NCBI GenBank assembly: GCA_023443745.1
Contig: JAEZTB010000070.1
Location: 62,001-126,000 of the forward strand
Length of the DNA stretch: 64,000 bases
Direction of reading: 5' to 3'
Source: Bacillota bacterium
GTDB taxonomy: Bacteria; Bacillota; Clostridia; DSM-8532
Below are positions 32,595-41,349 of the stretch, one piece after another; position 1 is the stretch's first letter, and each line of letters opens with the position of its first letter. Made by a program: the position numbers and the translations under genes. The notes under the pieces were generated by a model, which made no database searches, was not told the origin of the DNA, and saw nothing but the letters and a program-made list of their open reading frames with translations.

Positions 32595-33629
32595 ATGAAA
32601 ACTCAAATCGTTGATGCCGGAGATGACCGAGCTCTTATAGATGCCGCTCTGGCATTGAGCCAGGGGCAATTGGTTGCCTTCCCGACAGAAACTGTATACG
32701 GTCTGGGGGCTGATGCCTTAAATCCAGTTGCCGTTAAAAATATATTCGAAGCAAAGGGCAGACCCTCTGATAATCCGCTGATCGTACACATCGCTGACAT
32801 ATCTCAGCTTAATGGGCTGGTGAAAGAGGTTCCTCCTCTGGCAAAATCATTGATGGATGCATTCTGGCCCGGACCTCTGACTCTGGTTTTTAAAAGATCC
32901 CTAAAGATTCCGGATATTATTACCGCGGGACTTGATACGGTGGCCATTCGCATGCCTAAAAACCCCATTGCACTTAAGCTCATTGAAAGATCAGGCGTAC
33001 CCGTTGCAGCTCCAAGTGCCAATCTTTCAGGGCGGCCCAGTCCTACCTGTGCAGAGCATGTGGCAGAGGATCTTTCGGGCCGTATAGCCTATATTATAGA
33101 CGGCGGCTCCTGTACCGTCGGCGTGGAATCCACAGTGCTGGACATAACCTCCGAGATCCCTGTAATCCTAAGGCCCGGTGGTGTTACGCAGGAGATGCTG
33201 GAAAAGGTAGTGGGTAAGGTTGAAGCTGATCCCGTACTGGAAGTTAAGGGGGATGTCAAGCCTCGATCTCCGGGTATGAAATACCGGCACTATTCTCCTA
33301 TGGCTGAAATGATTTTAGTTAAAGGTGATAACGAAAAGGTCATAGATAAAATTAATACCCTGACCAAAGAGCGTCGGAATGAAGGCCTTTTAGTAGGAGT
33401 TCTGACCTGCTCGGAAAATGCACACCGCTATAATGCGGATGTGGTTATACCGGCTGGGTCTTTGGATCATCTGGAAGAGGTAGCCGCCGGACTTTATCAT
33501 ACACTCAGGAAATTTGATGAGACGAAAGTGGGTATAATTTACTCTGAAACCTTTCGTGAGCATGAAATTGGGCAGGCTGTGATGAATCGCCTGAAGAAAG
33601 CATCCTCAGGAAAAATCATAGAGGTATGA
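32595..33629 (+). CDS. ywlC: L-threonylcarbamoyladenylate synthase (Sua5 type)
   Basis: Makes threonylcarbamoyl-AMP from threonine, bicarbonate and ATP, the first step of t6A modification at position 37 of ANN-decoding tRNAs. The 344-residue length indicates a YrdC domain plus the C-terminal Sua5 domain. Seen are FPTETVYGLGADALNPVAVK, IFEAKGRPSDNPLIVHI and VAAPSANLSGRPSPT, with PGMKYRHYSP marking the linker to the Sua5 domain. AGGTGG precedes the start. In Bacillus ywlC also lies near ywlE and upp, as here. Confidence 0.95.
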   Translation: MKTQIVDAGDDRALIDAALALSQGQLVAFPTETVYGLGADALNPVAVKNIFEAKGRPSDNPLIVHIADISQLNGLVKEVPPLAKSLMDAFWPGPLTLVFKRSLKIPDIITAGLDTVAIRMPKNPIALKLIERSGVPVAAPSANLSGRPSPTCAEHVAEDLSGRIAYIIDGGSCTVGVESTVLDITSEIPVILRPGGVTQEMLEKVVGKVEADPVLEVKGDVKPRSPGMKYRHYSPMAEMILVKGDNEKVIDKINTLTKERRNEGLLVGVLTCSENAHRYNADVVIPAGSLDHLEEVAAGLYHTLRKFDETKVGIIYSETFREHEIGQAVMNRLKKASSGKIIEV

Positions 33630-33642
33630 AAGGATTAATGAC

Positions 33643-34110
33643 ATGCAGAAAAAGGTTATGTTCGTATGTACAGGCAATACCTGCAGAAGCCCCATGGCTG
33701 AGGCTATTTTCCAAAGCCTTATTGAGGGAAGAGAGGACTTGAAAAAAGAGCTCCTGGTATCATCAGCCGGAATATATGCCTTTGAGGGTGATCCTGCGAG
33801 CCTTGAAGCTATTGAGGTCATGCAGGAAGAATTTGATACCAACTTGAGATCTCACAGGGCCAGGGTTCTTGATGAGAAAGATATCAGGGAGGCCTATTTG
33901 ATTCTTACCATGACAGGTCACCACAGGGAGATGATTCTTGAACTCTATCCTGAGGCTGCTGATAAGGTTTATACCCTGAAGGGGTTCGCCCAGGAGGGAA
34001 AAGATGGTGATATTCCTGATCCCTATGGTCAGGATTTTGATACCTACAAGGAATGTGCTTATGAAATAGAATCGCTCCTTTTGGATATTCTGGATAAAGC
34101 GGATTGGTAG
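33643..34110 (+). CDS. ywlE: Low-molecular-weight phosphatase, probable protein-arginine phosphatase
   Basis: 155 residues with the P-loop CTGNTCRSPMAEAIF and the general-acid aspartate in DIPDPYGQD near residue 125. The threonine after the first Asn of CxGNTCRS is the residue reported to make Bacillus YwlE specific for phosphoarginine rather than phosphotyrosine, so protein-arginine phosphatase is preferred. No mcsB kinase is in this window, so a partner is not shown. It is 13 nt after ywlC and shares the ywlC-ywlE-rpiB-upp order of Bacillus. Confidence 0.9.
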   Translation: MQKKVMFVCTGNTCRSPMAEAIFQSLIEGREDLKKELLVSSAGIYAFEGDPASLEAIEVMQEEFDTNLRSHRARVLDEKDIREAYLILTMTGHHREMILELYPEAADKVYTLKGFAQEGKDGDIPDPYGQDFDTYKECAYEIESLLLDILDKADW

Positions 34111-34119
34111 AAATCCATT

Positions 34120-34148
34120 TTGACAATGAGGGATGATTACTATAAAAT
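34120..34148 (+). promoter_or_regulatory. Sigma-A promoter of rpiB-upp
   Basis: TTGACA (34120-34125), 17 nt, TAAAAT (34143-34148), located in the 67-nt gap before rpiB. Confidence 0.65.
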
Positions 34149-34177
34149 CTATTTAGAAAAGAGAGGGGGAGACAGCA

Positions 34178-34630
34178 TTGACCATTGCATTAGGAAGCGA
34201 CCATGGTGGATTTAAGCTAAAAGAGAGTATTAAAGCCCATTTGACAGAGCAGGGCTATGAAATTAAGGATTTTGGAACCTATAATGAAGATTCGGTGGAT
34301 TATCCCGCTTTTGCTTTGAAAGCTGCGCTTTCAGTCAGTAAAGGAGAGTGCGAAAAAGGTATTCTGGTGTGTTCAACCGGTATAGGTATTTCAATCGCGG
34401 CCAACAAGGTCCGGGGCATAAGAGCGGCTCTATGCGGCGATCTCTTATCCGCAAAGCTGACACGTGAACATAACGATACCAATGTTTTGGCGCTTGGAAG
34501 CTTTGTGACAGGAGAAAAGCTGGCACACGCCATTGTTGATACATGGCTGGGAACTACGTTTTCCAACGAGTCCAGGCATCAGAGACGTATCGACCTTATT
34601 ACTGAAATTGAAAATCAATACTTAAAATAG
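34178..34630 (+). CDS. rpiB: Ribose-5-phosphate isomerase B
   Basis: Interconverts ribose-5-phosphate and ribulose-5-phosphate. 150 residues with GSDHGGFKLKE at the N-terminus, the active-site cysteine in CSTGIGISIAANKV near residue 65, and ALGSFVTGEKLAHAIVDTWL near the end. It starts with TTG, supported by GAGAGGGGGA 8 nt upstream. A promoter lies in the gap before it, and upp follows 24 nt later. Confidence 0.95.
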   Translation: MTIALGSDHGGFKLKESIKAHLTEQGYEIKDFGTYNEDSVDYPAFALKAALSVSKGECEKGILVCSTGIGISIAANKVRGIRAALCGDLLSAKLTREHNDTNVLALGSFVTGEKLAHAIVDTWLGTTFSNESRHQRRIDLITEIENQYLK

Positions 34631-34654
34631 ACAAAAGACTGGGAGGGCTTTAAT

Positions 34655-35284
34655 ATGAGCGGAGTTTTTGTTTTTGATCATCCACTTATTCAACACAAGG
34701 TTTCACTTCTTCGGGATAAAAACACAAGCAGTAAGGAATTTCGTGAATTGGTTTCCGAGATTTCCATGCTGATGGGCTATGAGGTCACAAGGGATATTCC
34801 TCTAAAAGAGGTTGAAATTGAGACGCCAATTGGTCTTGCAAAAACCAAGATCATCTCAGGCAAGAAGCTGGCTTTCGTACCCATATTAAGAGCAGGACTC
34901 GGCATGGTGGACGGATTTTTAAAGCTGGTTCCCATGGCCAGAGTAGGACATATAGGTCTTTATCGGGATCATGACACTTTAGAACCCGTAGAATATTACT
35001 GCAAACTGCCTGAAGACATATGTGACCGCGATGTGATTGTACTTGATCCCATGCTGGCAACCGGCGGTTCAGCCTGTGATGCCGTAAAATTCATGAAAAA
35101 CTATGGAGCAAAGAGTATTAAATTTGTATGCCTTATTGCTTCAAAGCAAGGTGTGGAGCGCCTTAACCGCGAACATCCGGATGTAGGCATCTACTGTGCT
35201 GCCGTTGACGAATGCTTAAACGACATAGGCTATATTGTTCCTGGACTTGGTGATGCCGGTGACAGGCTGTTTGGAACAAAGTGA
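34655..35284 (+). CDS. upp: Uracil phosphoribosyltransferase
   Basis: Salvages uracil with PRPP to UMP. 209 residues, the usual length, with PILRAGLGMVDGFLKL near residue 75, the PRPP-binding LDPMLATGGSACDAV near residue 129, and GYIVPGLGDAGDRLFGTK at the C-terminus. GGGAGGGC precedes the start. The next gene is also a pyrimidine enzyme and begins 14 nt later. Confidence 0.97.
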   Translation: MSGVFVFDHPLIQHKVSLLRDKNTSSKEFRELVSEISMLMGYEVTRDIPLKEVEIETPIGLAKTKIISGKKLAFVPILRAGLGMVDGFLKLVPMARVGHIGLYRDHDTLEPVEYYCKLPEDICDRDVIVLDPMLATGGSACDAVKFMKNYGAKSIKFVCLIASKQGVERLNREHPDVGIYCAAVDECLNDIGYIVPGLGDAGDRLFGTK

Positions 35285-35298
35285 CGGAGGGTTATTAT

Positions 35299-35751
35299 AT
35301 GCGTCCTTCCTGGGATGAATATTTCATGAGTATTGTGGAACTGGTTAAAACACGCTCTACCTGTCTGAGAAGACAGGTTGGTGCCTTGATTGTCAAGGAT
35401 AAGCGCATTTTAGCCTCGGGTTATAATGGGGCACCTGTGGGCTGTAATCATTGTCTGGAAGTAGGCTGCATTCGTGAACAGCTTAAAGTGCCGTCCGGCC
35501 AGCGTCATGAAATTTGCAGAGCAACACATGCCGAACAAAATGCCATTGCCCAGGCTGCTTATTCAGGTACAAGCGTTAAAGACAGTGTTCTTTATGTGAC
35601 TACCCAGCCCTGCGTACTTTGTGCGAAACTTGCTATTAATGCAGGAATTACAAAAATTATATTTAAAGGGGACTATCCGGATGATCTTGCTCTGGAGCTT
35701 TTAAAGGAAGCGGGAGTTAGTGTGCAGAAATATGAATCCCCCGACCTATAG
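35299..35751 (+). CDS. comEB: dCMP deaminase (ComEB-like)
   Basis: Deaminates dCMP to dUMP for thymidylate synthesis. 150 residues with the zinc site CRATHAEQNAIAQAA (His-Ala-Glu) and TTQPCVLCAKLAINAG (PCxxC). An N-terminal MRPSWDEYFMSIVELVKTR is typical of the family. I choose the ATG at 35299 because ACGGAGGG is correctly spaced before it; the in-frame GTG at 35281 overlaps the upp stop and lacks a site. Confidence 0.93.
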   Translation: MRPSWDEYFMSIVELVKTRSTCLRRQVGALIVKDKRILASGYNGAPVGCNHCLEVGCIREQLKVPSGQRHEICRATHAEQNAIAQAAYSGTSVKDSVLYVTTQPCVLCAKLAINAGITKIIFKGDYPDDLALELLKEAGVSVQKYESPDL

Positions 35752-35780
35752 GCTTTTTGTTAATTAACAGAGGTGTAAAT

Positions 35781-37007
35781 ATGATCGTCATTGAATTTCA
35801 TCATTTGGTAGCTTTTGCTATGGCCTTAATCGTGGCTTTCTTTGCCACTCCTATAGCAAGAAGGCTTGCCTTTCGTTCAGGCGCTGTTAATGTTCCAAAA
35901 GACAGTCGGCGCGTCCATAAAAAACCTATGGCCTTGATGGGTGGACTTGCTATCATTGTAGGCTTCTCCCTTGCAGTGTTTTATAGCTTTGCCACTAAAG
36001 ACTTCAGCGTTTTTATGTCCTATTTATCTCAACCCAAAACTCTAGGTCTTCTCGCTGGCATTTTTATCATTATAACCCTCGGAATTGTCGACGACATCCA
36101 CCCTTTAAGAGCCAGAGTCAAATTTCCCATTCAGCTTGTAGCCGCCACTTGCGTGGTTGCTACCGGAACTCGAATCGTAGCCATATCAAAGCCCTTTCAG
36201 GCGTCGGTTGCGATGAACTCGAGTATGATGTTTGTCCTTGAAGACATTCTGGCCTTTGTTATCTCCATCATTTGGATTGTAGGTATGACCAATGCCATTA
36301 ACCTTATTGACGGTTTGGATGGATTGGCCGCAGGTGTTTCCGGTATTGCTGCCCTTTCCCTTTATATTGTGGCGGTTATACGCAGCCAGGACGATATTGC
36401 CATTATTGCAGTTTCCTTGGTAGGAGCTATTTTTGGATTTCTTCCCTACAATTTTAATCCCGCAAAGATATTTATGGGTGATACCGGCTCGACTTTTTTA
36501 GGTTTTGTTTTAGCCGTTTTGTCCATCGCGGGAACCCTGAAATCGGTCACGGCTCTTGCCCTTGCTATACCTATTCTGGTGCTGGGGCTCCCCATCTTCG
36601 ATACGATTTTTGCCATCCTCAGGCGAATCATAAACGGCAGGCCCATAGGAGAGGCTGATAGAGGTCACTTGCACCACCGGCTGTTGGATATGGGCATAAG
36701 CCACCGTATGTCTGTTATCATTCTCTATATTGTAAGCGCCGGTTTGGGTCTTCTGTCCATCGCTTTGGTGGATAAAGGCCTGCTGCCTTCACTGATACTG
36801 CTTATCATCCTGGTCATGTTCGGTATAGGCGGTGCCCGCAATCTCAGAGATCTCAATGAGATTCCTGATGAGGAAAAGAGGATCAGGCATAAAGATGCTG
36901 TAGAAGCTTCAGAAATTGAGGATGCTCAGTTGGAAGCCGCTTCGGGAGACAAAAAGGAAGATAATTCTCCTAAAGTGAAACACGATGCATCGGACAAGAA
37001 TAAATAG
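35781..37007 (+). CDS. tagO: Undecaprenyl-phosphate GlcNAc-1-phosphate transferase (TagO/WecA family)
   Basis: A polytopic membrane enzyme of 408 residues with about ten hydrophobic segments. Catalytic motifs are GIVDDIHPLRARVKFPIQL, NAINLIDGLDGLAAGVSGI, KIFMGDTGSTFLGF, and the cytoplasmic RGHLHHRLLDMG. It starts lipid-linked oligosaccharides such as teichoic acid or capsule. The C-terminus has an extra ~50-residue charged tail. The start at 35781 follows AGAGGTG. It is paired with the epimerase that follows, so the UDP-ManNAc/GlcNAc supply is likely for a wall polymer. Confidence 0.94.
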   Translation: MIVIEFHHLVAFAMALIVAFFATPIARRLAFRSGAVNVPKDSRRVHKKPMALMGGLAIIVGFSLAVFYSFATKDFSVFMSYLSQPKTLGLLAGIFIIITLGIVDDIHPLRARVKFPIQLVAATCVVATGTRIVAISKPFQASVAMNSSMMFVLEDILAFVISIIWIVGMTNAINLIDGLDGLAAGVSGIAALSLYIVAVIRSQDDIAIIAVSLVGAIFGFLPYNFNPAKIFMGDTGSTFLGFVLAVLSIAGTLKSVTALALAIPILVLGLPIFDTIFAILRRIINGRPIGEADRGHLHHRLLDMGISHRMSVIILYIVSAGLGLLSIALVDKGLLPSLILLIILVMFGIGGARNLRDLNEIPDEEKRIRHKDAVEASEIEDAQLEAASGDKKEDNSPKVKHDASDKNK

Positions 37008-37017
37008 GAGATTATAC

Positions 37018-38172
37018 ATGAATCGCATAAAAGTAATGACAGTTTTCGGCACCCGGCCAGAAGCCATTAAAATGGCGACCTTGGTTAAAGCTCTTGAAAA
37101 CTGTGAGAGCATAGATTCCAAGGTGTGTGTCACTGCCCAGCATCGTCAGATGCTTGATCAGGTTCTGGAGATTTTTCACATCCATCCGGATTATGATCTT
37201 AATATCATGCAGGACAGGCAGACCCTTATTGATGTCACATCCCGTGCAATAGAAGGGCTTTATACGGTTTTCTCGGAAGCAAAGCCTGATATAGTTTTGG
37301 TTCATGGTGATACCACCACAACGATGGCAGCTTCTCTTGCCGCTTTCTACGCCAAAATCAAGGTGGGACATGTGGAAGCAGGCTTAAGAACTTACGACAA
37401 GTATTCACCTTATCCAGAGGAAATGAATCGCAGACTCACAGGGGTCATAGCGGATTTGCATTTTGCCCCGACTGTTGCCAACCGTGAAAACCTTTTAAAG
37501 GAGAATGTTTCAAAGGACAGCATTCATATTACGGGCAATACTGTCATTGATGCCTTGTCATCCACCGTTGTACCTGACTATTCCTTTAAAGACAGCTACT
37601 TAAAGAATTATAGCTTTGATAACAAACGGGTTATTTTGGTTACCGCCCATAGGCGCGAAAATCTGGGAGAGCCCTTTGAAAATATTTTCACTGCGCTTCG
37701 CAGACTTGTGGAAGATCTAGCCGATATTGAAATGATCTATCCCATGCATTTGAATCCTTTGGTCAGGGAAGCTGCCTCAAGAATCCTGGGCAATCACAGA
37801 CGCATCCACCTCATTGAGCCGCTGAATGTTCAGGACATGCATAATCTCATGGCCCGTTCGACTCTGGTCATGACCGATTCAGGAGGTCTTCAGGAAGAGG
37901 CGCCTTCTTTGGGAAAACCGGTTTTGGTATTAAGAAATGAAACTGAGAGACCAGAGGCCATAAAGGCTGGAACAGTCAAGCTTGTCGGTACCGACAGTGA
38001 AACCATTTATAATGAGGCAAGACATCTTTTGGACAACACTGCGGTTTATGAGAAAATGGCAAAAGCGGTTAACCCGTATGGGGATGGCAGAGCGTCCCAG
38101 CGTATTGTTGAAGCACTTTTGTATCATTTTGGGCTAACCGATGTAAGGCCTAGAGAATTTTCTTTGGATTGA
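37018..38172 (+). CDS. wecB: UDP-N-acetylglucosamine 2-epimerase (non-hydrolysing)
   Basis: Interconverts UDP-GlcNAc and UDP-ManNAc. 384 residues, standard length, with FGTRPEAIKMATLVKAL at the start, LVHGDTTTTMAASLAAF, GHVEAGLRTYDKYSPYPEEM, VTAHRRENLGEPFENI and TDSGGLQEEAPSLGKP. I start at the ATG at 37018, with AGGAGATTATAC before it, 10 nt after the tagO stop. The tagO-wecB pair implies teichoic acid or related polymer synthesis. Confidence 0.96.
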   Translation: MNRIKVMTVFGTRPEAIKMATLVKALENCESIDSKVCVTAQHRQMLDQVLEIFHIHPDYDLNIMQDRQTLIDVTSRAIEGLYTVFSEAKPDIVLVHGDTTTTMAASLAAFYAKIKVGHVEAGLRTYDKYSPYPEEMNRRLTGVIADLHFAPTVANRENLLKENVSKDSIHITGNTVIDALSSTVVPDYSFKDSYLKNYSFDNKRVILVTAHRRENLGEPFENIFTALRRLVEDLADIEMIYPMHLNPLVREAASRILGNHRRIHLIEPLNVQDMHNLMARSTLVMTDSGGLQEEAPSLGKPVLVLRNETERPEAIKAGTVKLVGTDSETIYNEARHLLDNTAVYEKMAKAVNPYGDGRASQRIVEALLYHFGLTDVRPREFSLD

Positions 38173-38190
38173 CCATATGGGGGAACACCG

Positions 38191-39144
38191 ATGGCTGATT
38201 TTTTAACCCATATTCTTTTAGCTGATGCTGTTTTGGACCGACTTGAAAGTAGGAGAATATTAGAGAGCGTTACAAAAAAACGCTCTCTTTATCATCTTGG
38301 TGCTCAAGGTCCGGATCCTCTGTTTTTTTATAACTGCTTTCCAGGCTCGGGAAAAGGGCTATTAAAAGGTCTCGGCGATGTAATGCACAGACAGAAGACA
38401 GGCGCATTTTTACAATATGGCTTTCGAAAACTCCAAAATGTGTCATACGATAAAAACTGGATGGATCTAGCCATATACCTTTGCGGATTTATCTGCCATT
38501 TCACATTGGATCGGATGCTTCATCCCTATGTCTACTGGGCTACAGACCAATGGATATGGGGAATGGACGGAACTCCACGAAAAGTGACCCACCAGCAGGT
38601 GGAAATGGCTTTGGATGTTATTCTCTGGAAGGAAGTAAAAAGGACTCCAGCCTACAAGGTCAAAACACGAAAGCTTGTAGATATTGGCCCTCATTGGCCT
38701 TCGGGTGTTGCTTCCTTTCTGGCCGAAGCCTTTGATGAGCTCTATGGTATAGAAGCTGATCAAAAGGAGCTTAATAAGATATTATCAGGTTTTTATCGCG
38801 GCCATGATCTGCTCTTTGACCCGAAGGGATGGAAGAAAGCATTGATAAATTGGCTGGACAGCTTTACGGGTGGAGGCATAAAGCCCCCAAAATTCCCGTA
38901 TCCGACAGCTTGTGATGCCACCATTGATTGGGCCAACAGAAAGAAGAGAACCTGGGTGAACCCTTTCATTGAAGGTGAGACCCATACGTCGTCCGTTGAT
39001 GAGCTCTTGGACGTTGTTGCAGACACAGCCGCCATCCATATTAATACCCTGTTTTCAAGAATTTTTAGAAACGAAGCCATAGAAGACCTTTTCCCCGACT
39101 TAAGCTACACTACAGGCATTGCCTGTACTTATGAAAAGGAGTGA
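38191..39144 (+). CDS. Zinc-dependent phospholipase C-like protein
   Basis: 317 residues with MADFLTHILLADAVLDRL at the start, YHLGAQGPDPLFFYNCFPG near residue 31, and CGFICHFTLDRMLHPYVYW near residue 94. The scattered histidines and aspartates match the PlcC-like fold (zinc-dependent phospholipase C). There is no signal peptide, unlike secreted toxins, so it is probably an intracellular or membrane-associated hydrolase of unknown substrate. GGGGGAACACCG precedes the start. It is followed after 3 nt by hslO. Confidence 0.85.
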   Translation: MADFLTHILLADAVLDRLESRRILESVTKKRSLYHLGAQGPDPLFFYNCFPGSGKGLLKGLGDVMHRQKTGAFLQYGFRKLQNVSYDKNWMDLAIYLCGFICHFTLDRMLHPYVYWATDQWIWGMDGTPRKVTHQQVEMALDVILWKEVKRTPAYKVKTRKLVDIGPHWPSGVASFLAEAFDELYGIEADQKELNKILSGFYRGHDLLFDPKGWKKALINWLDSFTGGGIKPPKFPYPTACDATIDWANRKKRTWVNPFIEGETHTSSVDELLDVVADTAAIHINTLFSRIFRNEAIEDLFPDLSYTTGIACTYEKE

Positions 39145-39147
39145 TTT

Positions 39148-40038
39148 TTGTCCATGCAGGACTATATAGCCAAGGCCATGGCCCATTCAGGCCAAATTCG
39201 CATTTTTGTCGCTGTCACCACAGCTACTGTTGAGAAAGCACGCATGACTCATGATATGAATCCCACACCGACAGTGGCTCTAGGAAGAGTTCTTACGGGA
39301 GCTGCTCTCATGAGTCAAACCTTAAAGGGTGAGGATAACACCATAACTATCCAAATTAAAGGTGATGGGCCCATAGGAGGAATTGTGGCTGTTACCGATA
39401 GCAAAGCTGGCGTTCGCGGTTATGTATACAACCCATTTTTCGATGTTCCTCTAAACGATATGGGGAAATTTGATATAAAGAGCGCAGTGGGTTCGGGCTA
39501 TTTGAATGTTATCAAGGACCTCGGGCTCAAGGAGCCCTATATTGGCTATGTGGAATTGGTTTCGGGAGAAATTGCCGAGGACTTGACATATTACTATGCT
39601 TATTCGGAGCAGACACCAACTGTCATGAATCTCGGTGTTCTCATTGGGGCCGGCGGGAAAGTCCAGGCTGCTGGTGGCTTATTTATACAGCTTCTTCCTG
39701 ATGCCGGCGAAGAGGTCATTGAAACGGTGGAGAGAAGTCTTTCCAATCTCAGGCCTATTACAACCCTTATACATGAAGGGAAAACGCCTGAAGATATCAT
39801 TAAGCTTGTTGTTCCTGATGAATCGGTGGAGATATTCGATAATTGCCCGGTTGAATACCAATGCAACTGTTCCAGGGAACGTATGGAAAGAAACCTTTTA
39901 AGCCTTGGGGAAAAAGACTTGATGGAAATTGCCGAAGATGAGAAGGGCGCAGAGCTCCAATGCCATTTCTGCAATATCCATTATCATTTTTCAAAGAGTG
40001 AGCTTTTAGGTCTTTTGAATTTGATGCCCGGGGATTGA
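39148..40038 (+). CDS. hslO: Redox-regulated holdase chaperone Hsp33
   Basis: 296 residues. The N-terminal domain has GRVLTGAALMSQTLKGEDN and ITIQIKGDGPIGGIVAVTDS, and the C-terminal redox switch has QCNCSR and LQCHFCN (CxC and CxxC), binding zinc when reduced. On oxidation plus heat it becomes a holdase. It starts with TTG at 39148, which is correctly spaced from AAGGAG; the ATG at 39154 is an alternative. Confidence 0.96.
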   Translation: MSMQDYIAKAMAHSGQIRIFVAVTTATVEKARMTHDMNPTPTVALGRVLTGAALMSQTLKGEDNTITIQIKGDGPIGGIVAVTDSKAGVRGYVYNPFFDVPLNDMGKFDIKSAVGSGYLNVIKDLGLKEPYIGYVELVSGEIAEDLTYYYAYSEQTPTVMNLGVLIGAGGKVQAAGGLFIQLLPDAGEEVIETVERSLSNLRPITTLIHEGKTPEDIIKLVVPDESVEIFDNCPVEYQCNCSRERMERNLLSLGEKDLMEIAEDEKGAELQCHFCNIHYHFSKSELLGLLNLMPGD

Positions 40039-40109
40039 TAGCATCAGCCGACATATGAGAAAAAACTCATTAAGTTTTTATACAGTAAATTATATTTTAT
40101 AGGTAAATG

Positions 40110-40141
40110 GCAACAATACTTTTTGGGATTGTTGCTTTTTT
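40110..40141 (+). terminator. Terminator after hslO
   Basis: GCAACAAT pairs with ATTGTTGC across a 9-nt loop, followed by six T. Confidence 0.92.
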
Positions 40142-40228
40142 AATTGTCGTTTTTGTGTAAACCCCAAATAATTGCTGAAAAAACGAGAATACTAACAGCG
40201 AAATAATTTTAAGACATGGAGGGAGAGT

Positions 40229-41017
40229 ATGAAAAGACGTATTTTGGCTGCGTCACTGGTGGTTTTCTTTGCACTGACCATGACCAGTTTTACAGGCAGT
40301 GGATCACTTAAAGCTGAAGCAGCGCAGACCTTTGAAAAAGTCGGCTTCATCAGTGGTGTGGTGACAGCGAACGAATTAAATCTTCGTAATGGTCCTTCAA
40401 TGCAGAATGACATCATTGGTGTGTTCAAGAAACATAAGTGGGTTAATGTTTTGGCTCAGATCGGGGATTGGTATGCTGTTTTTGATCCGGATACCGGGAA
40501 GGTCGGTTGCGTGGCCAAGGCTTATCTGACCGATGCTACCAATATGAAGAATACCGCCAAGGCTCCTACAGCAACTCCACCGGCTGCGACAACACCTGCT
40601 CCATCCGGACAGGCCCCACAGAAGACCGGGGAATTATCCCAGGATGAAAAGCTTCTTCTGGACCTGATCAACAAAGAAAGAGCCAATGCGAACCTGTCGC
40701 CTCTCCAGGCTGATGCTGAGCTTATGAAAGTGGCGCGAACAAAGGCTAATGATATGTCTCAGAACAACTATTTCTCACACTATTCACCCACCTATGGATC
40801 ACCTTTTGATATGATGAGGCAGTTTGGTATAACCTTTAAAGCTGCTGCAGAAAACATCGCAGGCAACTCAACCGTACAAGGTGCAGTGAGTTCATGGATG
40901 AAATCGGAAGGACATCGCAATAATATCATGAACGGTAATTACAATTATACGGGTATCGGAATCGCTAAAAGCAATAAATATGGGAATGTATATGTTCAGA
41001 TGTTTATCAGAAAATGA
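40229..41017 (+). CDS. Secreted CAP-domain protein with an SH3 domain
   Basis: 262 residues. A signal peptide (KRRILAASLVVFFALTMTSF) is followed by a bacterial SH3 domain (residues ~40-108, ELNLRNGPSMQNDIIGVFKK then WVNVLAQIGDWYAV), a Thr/Pro/Ala-rich linker, and a CAP/SCP domain from ~135: LLDLINKERANANLSPLQAD, MSQNNYFSHYSPTYGSPFDM, GHRNNIMNGNYNYTGIGIA. YkwD-like CAP proteins occur in spore coats and culture medium; the precise activity is unknown. GGAGGGAGAGT precedes the ATG. Confidence 0.92.
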   Translation: MKRRILAASLVVFFALTMTSFTGSGSLKAEAAQTFEKVGFISGVVTANELNLRNGPSMQNDIIGVFKKHKWVNVLAQIGDWYAVFDPDTGKVGCVAKAYLTDATNMKNTAKAPTATPPAATTPAPSGQAPQKTGELSQDEKLLLDLINKERANANLSPLQADAELMKVARTKANDMSQNNYFSHYSPTYGSPFDMMRQFGITFKAAAENIAGNSTVQGAVSSWMKSEGHRNNIMNGNYNYTGIGIAKSNKYGNVYVQMFIRK

Positions 41018-41094
41018 TAGTGCTCCCAAAAGCCAAAGTTCATGAATAATTGGGTGATGTCAGGAAATAATACAGGTTGACGGAGGTGGATATT

Positions 41095-41241
41095 ATGAAT
41101 AAGGAAAAACCGAGAAAAGAGTCAACACCTATTGACGAGTCCAGTTTTACAGATTCTTCAACGGCCATGGGCGGAAAAACGCAGCAGCAGAAGACAACTC
41201 AGAAATCCGCACAGAATAATGAAGCAGAAGGCATGAAGTAA
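41095..41241 (+). CDS. Small hydrophilic protein, 48 residues
   Basis: Begins MNKEKPRKESTPIDESSFTD and is rich in Lys, Gln, Ser and Thr, with no hydrophobic stretch. A very strong ribosome binding site, CGGAGGTGG, lies 6 nt before the ATG and a terminator follows 47 nt after the stop, so the frame is probably a real gene. Unknown function; in composition it resembles small sporulation-related proteins of Clostridia, which is only a suggestion. Confidence 0.6.
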   Translation: MNKEKPRKESTPIDESSFTDSSTAMGGKTQQQKTTQKSAQNNEAEGMK

Positions 41242-41288
41242 TAGGCGTGTGCGGTATCGCACCACAAGGCTCGACCCGGAAGAAGGAT

Positions 41289-41320
41289 GAGGGCAGGGGA
41301 AAATCCCCTGCCCTCTGTTT
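41289..41320 (+). terminator. Terminator after the small gene
   Basis: GAGGGCAGGGGA pairs with TCCCCTGCCCTC across a 3-nt loop, followed by TGTTT. Confidence 0.88.
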
Positions 41321-41349
41321 ACAGCTATTTAAACACTCCTATAGTGAGG

